From Flavobacterium sp. A45 (GTDB taxonomy: Bacteria > Bacteroidota > Bacteroidia > Flavobacteriales > Flavobacteriaceae): a stretch of 64,000 nucleotides of DNA. Positions 61,757-64,000 of the stretch are shown here, piece after piece. Within the stretch, counting starts at the first letter, position 1. Each line of letters starts with the position of its first letter. Both the position numbers and the translations under genes were made by a program. The notes under the pieces were generated by a model. The model was not told the DNA's origin, made no database searches, and saw only the letters and a program-made list of their open reading frames with translations. The stretch covers positions 44,241 to 108,240 of the forward strand of contig NZ_MUNX01000080.1 in NCBI RefSeq assembly GCF_002001005.1, in the 5' to 3' direction.

Positions 61757-63034
61757 ATGGATTTCAAAAATACATTAGAATTTGCTAAGCAACTCGATTC
61801 ACAAGATCATCTACATAAATACCAAGACGAGTTTATATTTCCAAAAATCAACGAGAAAAAAGTAATTTATTTTACGGGTAACTCTTTGGGATTACAGCCA
61901 AAAAGAACCAAAAAATATATTGATGAAGTGATGGACGATTGGGCAAATCTAGCTGTCGAAGGTCATTTTTATGCCGAAAAACCTTGGTGGGATTATCAAG
62001 AGCGTTTTGCCAATCCATTAAGTAAATTGGTAGGTGCATTGCCAACCGAAATCACCGTAATGAACACACTAACTGTGAATCTTCATTTGTTGATGGTTTC
62101 ATTTTATAGACCGACTACAAAGCGTTACAAAATCATTTGCGAAGAAAAAGCTTTCCCTTCCGATCAATATATGTTTCAAAGCCAAGTGAATTTTCACGGC
62201 TATAAACCTGAAGATGTGATTGTGGAAATCAAGCGTCGTGAAGGAGAACATAACATCCGATTGGAAGATGTATTGGCAAAAATTGAAGATGTAGGAGAGG
62301 AGTTGGCATTGGTTTTAATTGGCGGAGTGAATTATTACACAGGTCAGGTTTTCGATATGAAAACCATCACCGAAGCGGGACACAAACAAGGAGCTTACGT
62401 GGGTTGGGACTTAGCCCATGCAGCAGGAAATATTAAATTGGAATTGCACGATTGGAATGTCGATTTTGCAGCTTGGTGTAGTTATAAATACATGAATTCG
62501 GGCCCAGGAAATGCTTCTGGTTGTTTTGTTCATGAAAAGCATCATGAAAATAAAGAATTGCCTCGATTTGCGGGTTGGTGGGGACATAACAAAGAACGTC
62601 GTTTCAAGATGGAACCAGTTTTCGACCCTGTTCATGGAGCAGGAGGTTGGCAAATAAGTAATTTGCCAATATTATCTTTAGCGCCTTATTTAGCTTCCGT
62701 TGAAATGTTTGACGAAATTGGAATGGATCAATTAATTTTAAAAAGAGATAAAATCACTTCTTATTTAGAATTTATTCTGAACGAAATAAGCAAAGAAGTA
62801 CACGGATCTTTTGAAATTATTACTCCAACAGTACCATCCGAAAGAGCTTGTCAATTATCGGTTTTTCTTCATGGGGAAGGTCGCAGTTTGTTTGATTATT
62901 TAATGAAAAATGGTGTTATAACAGATTGGCGTGAACCCAATGTAATTCGTCTTGCACCGGTTCCTTTATATACGTCTTATGAGGATATGTATCATTTCGG
63001 TCAGATTCTGAAAACAGGAATTTTAGGAAAATAA
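61757..63034 (+). CDS. kynU: Kynureninase
   Basis: PLP enzyme that cleaves kynurenine or 3-hydroxykynurenine in tryptophan breakdown or de novo NAD synthesis. The 425 residues include YFTGNSLGLQPKRTKKYID, ALPTEITVMNTLTVNLH, FPSDQYMFQSQ, WDLAHAAGN and the Schiff-base lysine in DFAAWCSYKYMNSGPG. Normal length. Other kyn genes are not in this window. Confidence 0.96.
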   Translation: MDFKNTLEFAKQLDSQDHLHKYQDEFIFPKINEKKVIYFTGNSLGLQPKRTKKYIDEVMDDWANLAVEGHFYAEKPWWDYQERFANPLSKLVGALPTEITVMNTLTVNLHLLMVSFYRPTTKRYKIICEEKAFPSDQYMFQSQVNFHGYKPEDVIVEIKRREGEHNIRLEDVLAKIEDVGEELALVLIGGVNYYTGQVFDMKTITEAGHKQGAYVGWDLAHAAGNIKLELHDWNVDFAAWCSYKYMNSGPGNASGCFVHEKHHENKELPRFAGWWGHNKERRFKMEPVFDPVHGAGGWQISNLPILSLAPYLASVEMFDEIGMDQLILKRDKITSYLEFILNEISKEVHGSFEIITPTVPSERACQLSVFLHGEGRSLFDYLMKNGVITDWREPNVIRLAPVPLYTSYEDMYHFGQILKTGILGK

Positions 63035-63071
63035 AAAAAGGGAATAGTTGTAGTAACTATTCCCTTTTTTT
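63033..63071. terminator. Bidirectional terminator
   Basis: AAAAAAAGGGAATAGTT / AACTATTCCCTTTTTTT, 17 pairs, five-base loop, between convergent genes. Confidence 0.93.
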
Positions 63072-63087
63072 GAACCATATAGTTTTT

Positions 63088-63735
63088 TTATTCCTTATCT
63101 TTTTTAAATGATTTTGTAGGAACATTTTGCTGTGCATATTGAAAGCGATCAATTAGTTTGGGTAAAAAATAACCATCTACACCATTCAACGCAACGATAT
63201 TTCCTTTGTCCAATTGTAACCAACCATCTTTATGCTCTAAAGTTTCATCGAAAAAAACATGCTCAATTGAAGCTATAATATGAATTGTGTCATTTTCCTT
63301 GATGATGTATTCATTTACATATTTACAGTAGAGCTGTACCGGACTTCCTTTTACAAAAGGAATGTTGTAGCCGTCTTTATATTCTTCTTCCAGATTGGTT
63401 TTGTCAAATTCAGAAATTCCGGAATCATAATTGGCAGAAGTGTGATGAGCATCGGCAATCATGTCAATTGTAATATGGTTTACGGTGAAATAACCAGTTT
63501 CCATAATGTTTTTATAAGTATCTCTGGGAACAGTAGTTGGTCGTATGATAAAACCGATTAACGATGGGCTGCTTCCTAAGTGAGTAACACTACTAAAAAT
63601 AGCTACATTAGTATTGCCTTCGATTGATTTTGTAGCAATTAAATTAGCTGATTTAAAACCAGTACATGAATTAATTAAATTTAATTTTTCAATCTTATCC
63701 ATTTGCGAAATGGTTTCTTTTGAAATATTTTTCAT
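63088..63735 (-). CDS. Flavin reductase / FMN-binding split-barrel protein
   Basis: A 215-residue flavin-reductase-like protein: NLIATKSIEGNTNVAIFSSVTHLG, PSLIGFIIRPTTVPRDTYKNI, GYFTVNHI and SPVQLYCKYV. It binds FMN and may be an oxidoreductase component; in this phylum it often lies near kynU, so a link to kynurenine hydroxylation is possible but unproven. A TATATTTG -7-like element precedes it. The last 265 bases of the window show nothing else beyond A/T-rich DNA. Confidence 0.85.
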   Translation of the reverse strand: MKNISKETISQMDKIEKLNLINSCTGFKSANLIATKSIEGNTNVAIFSSVTHLGSSPSLIGFIIRPTTVPRDTYKNIMETGYFTVNHITIDMIADAHHTSANYDSGISEFDKTNLEEEYKDGYNIPFVKGSPVQLYCKYVNEYIIKENDTIHIIASIEHVFFDETLEHKDGWLQLDKGNIVALNGVDGYFLPKLIDRFQYAQQNVPTKSFKKDKE

Positions 63736-64000
63736 GATTTTTTATGTTTGAACAAATATAATAAACTGGTGGTTAATCATGTCTAATTAATTGTAAAAAT
63801 CTCAATTTAAATAATGAATTTTAACTTCTTAGATGTTTATTCTTCATTTTATAATAAAAAATTAACAATAATGCTAAAATTTATTATAATTGTATTTTAT
63901 TTGCATTTAGTAAAAAAACATCCTTTTTAAAATGTGCTTTTCAAAAAAAAGGAGTGTGAAATTTGTTGATTTTTGTATAAGTTTGATAAAGTATGTTAAA

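Overview
The window is a low-GC bacterial chromosome segment that reads as Flavobacterium or a close relative (Bacteroidota, Flavobacteriaceae). The reasons are promoters of the TTTG-N17-21-TAnnTTTG type, a gliding-motility ATPase (GldA), a TamA/BamA-like barrel beside fbaA-accD, sulfite reductase with a HEPN-like tail, a split methionine synthase and several short dispersed repeats of flavobacterial style. There are no rRNA or tRNA genes, insertion sequences, prophage genes or CRISPR arrays. It looks like ordinary core chromosome; the interest lies in RNA-based regulation and dispersed repeats.

Layout. 1-4.2 kb: 3' part of an outer-membrane assembly barrel, fructose-bisphosphate aldolase, acetyl-CoA carboxylase beta. 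4.4-6.6 kb (minus): cupin/JmjC-like protein and a MacB-type permease. 6.8-14 kb: purH, then the rod-shape cluster mreB-mreC-mreD-PBP2-rodA. 14.1-25 kb: methionine region with metK (minus, behind a candidate SAM-II riboswitch), metY-metX1 behind a Met/Cys-rich leader peptide and terminator, two more Cys/Met leader peptides with terminators, then a SAM-I riboswitch ahead of metX2-thrA-osmC-metB. 25-26.5 kb: a small barrel and a small hydrolase-like gene. 26.5-35 kb: Rrf2 regulator and assimilatory sulfate reduction (cysH-cysD-cysN-sir-cobA-sirC-ferredoxin reductase). 35-41 kb: a second SAM-I riboswitch, split metH with a membrane protein gene between the halves, metF. 41-46 kb: PLP decarboxylase, secreted esterase, gldA, dicarboxylate symporter. 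46.3-52.4 kb: a Phe/Tyr-rich leader peptide with terminator, then pheA, aminotransferase, tyrA, DAHP synthase-chorismate mutase, rsgA and dtd. 52.4-58.4 kb: three tandem DUF3857/transglutaminase-like secreted proteins. 58.4-63.7 kb: MazG-like hydrolase, aroA, queA, kynU and a flavin reductase.

How the genes work together. Sulfate is activated by CysDN and reduced by an APS-reductase-type CysH and a siroheme sulfite reductase, with the siroheme enzymes in the same operon. Sulfide then enters homocysteine through MetX/MetY/MetB, and MetH/MetF/MetK complete methionine and SAM synthesis. Control appears layered: one candidate SAM-II, two SAM-I elements and three Met/Cys leader-peptide attenuators within about 20 kb.

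The best candidate for an under-described system is the set of four short leader ORFs (15851, 18655, 18888, 46313). Each is rich in the amino acid its neighbourhood makes. In each, a short segment at the leader stop codon is complementary to the 5' arm of a downstream intrinsic terminator. This is the geometry expected for ribosome-controlled transcription attenuation.
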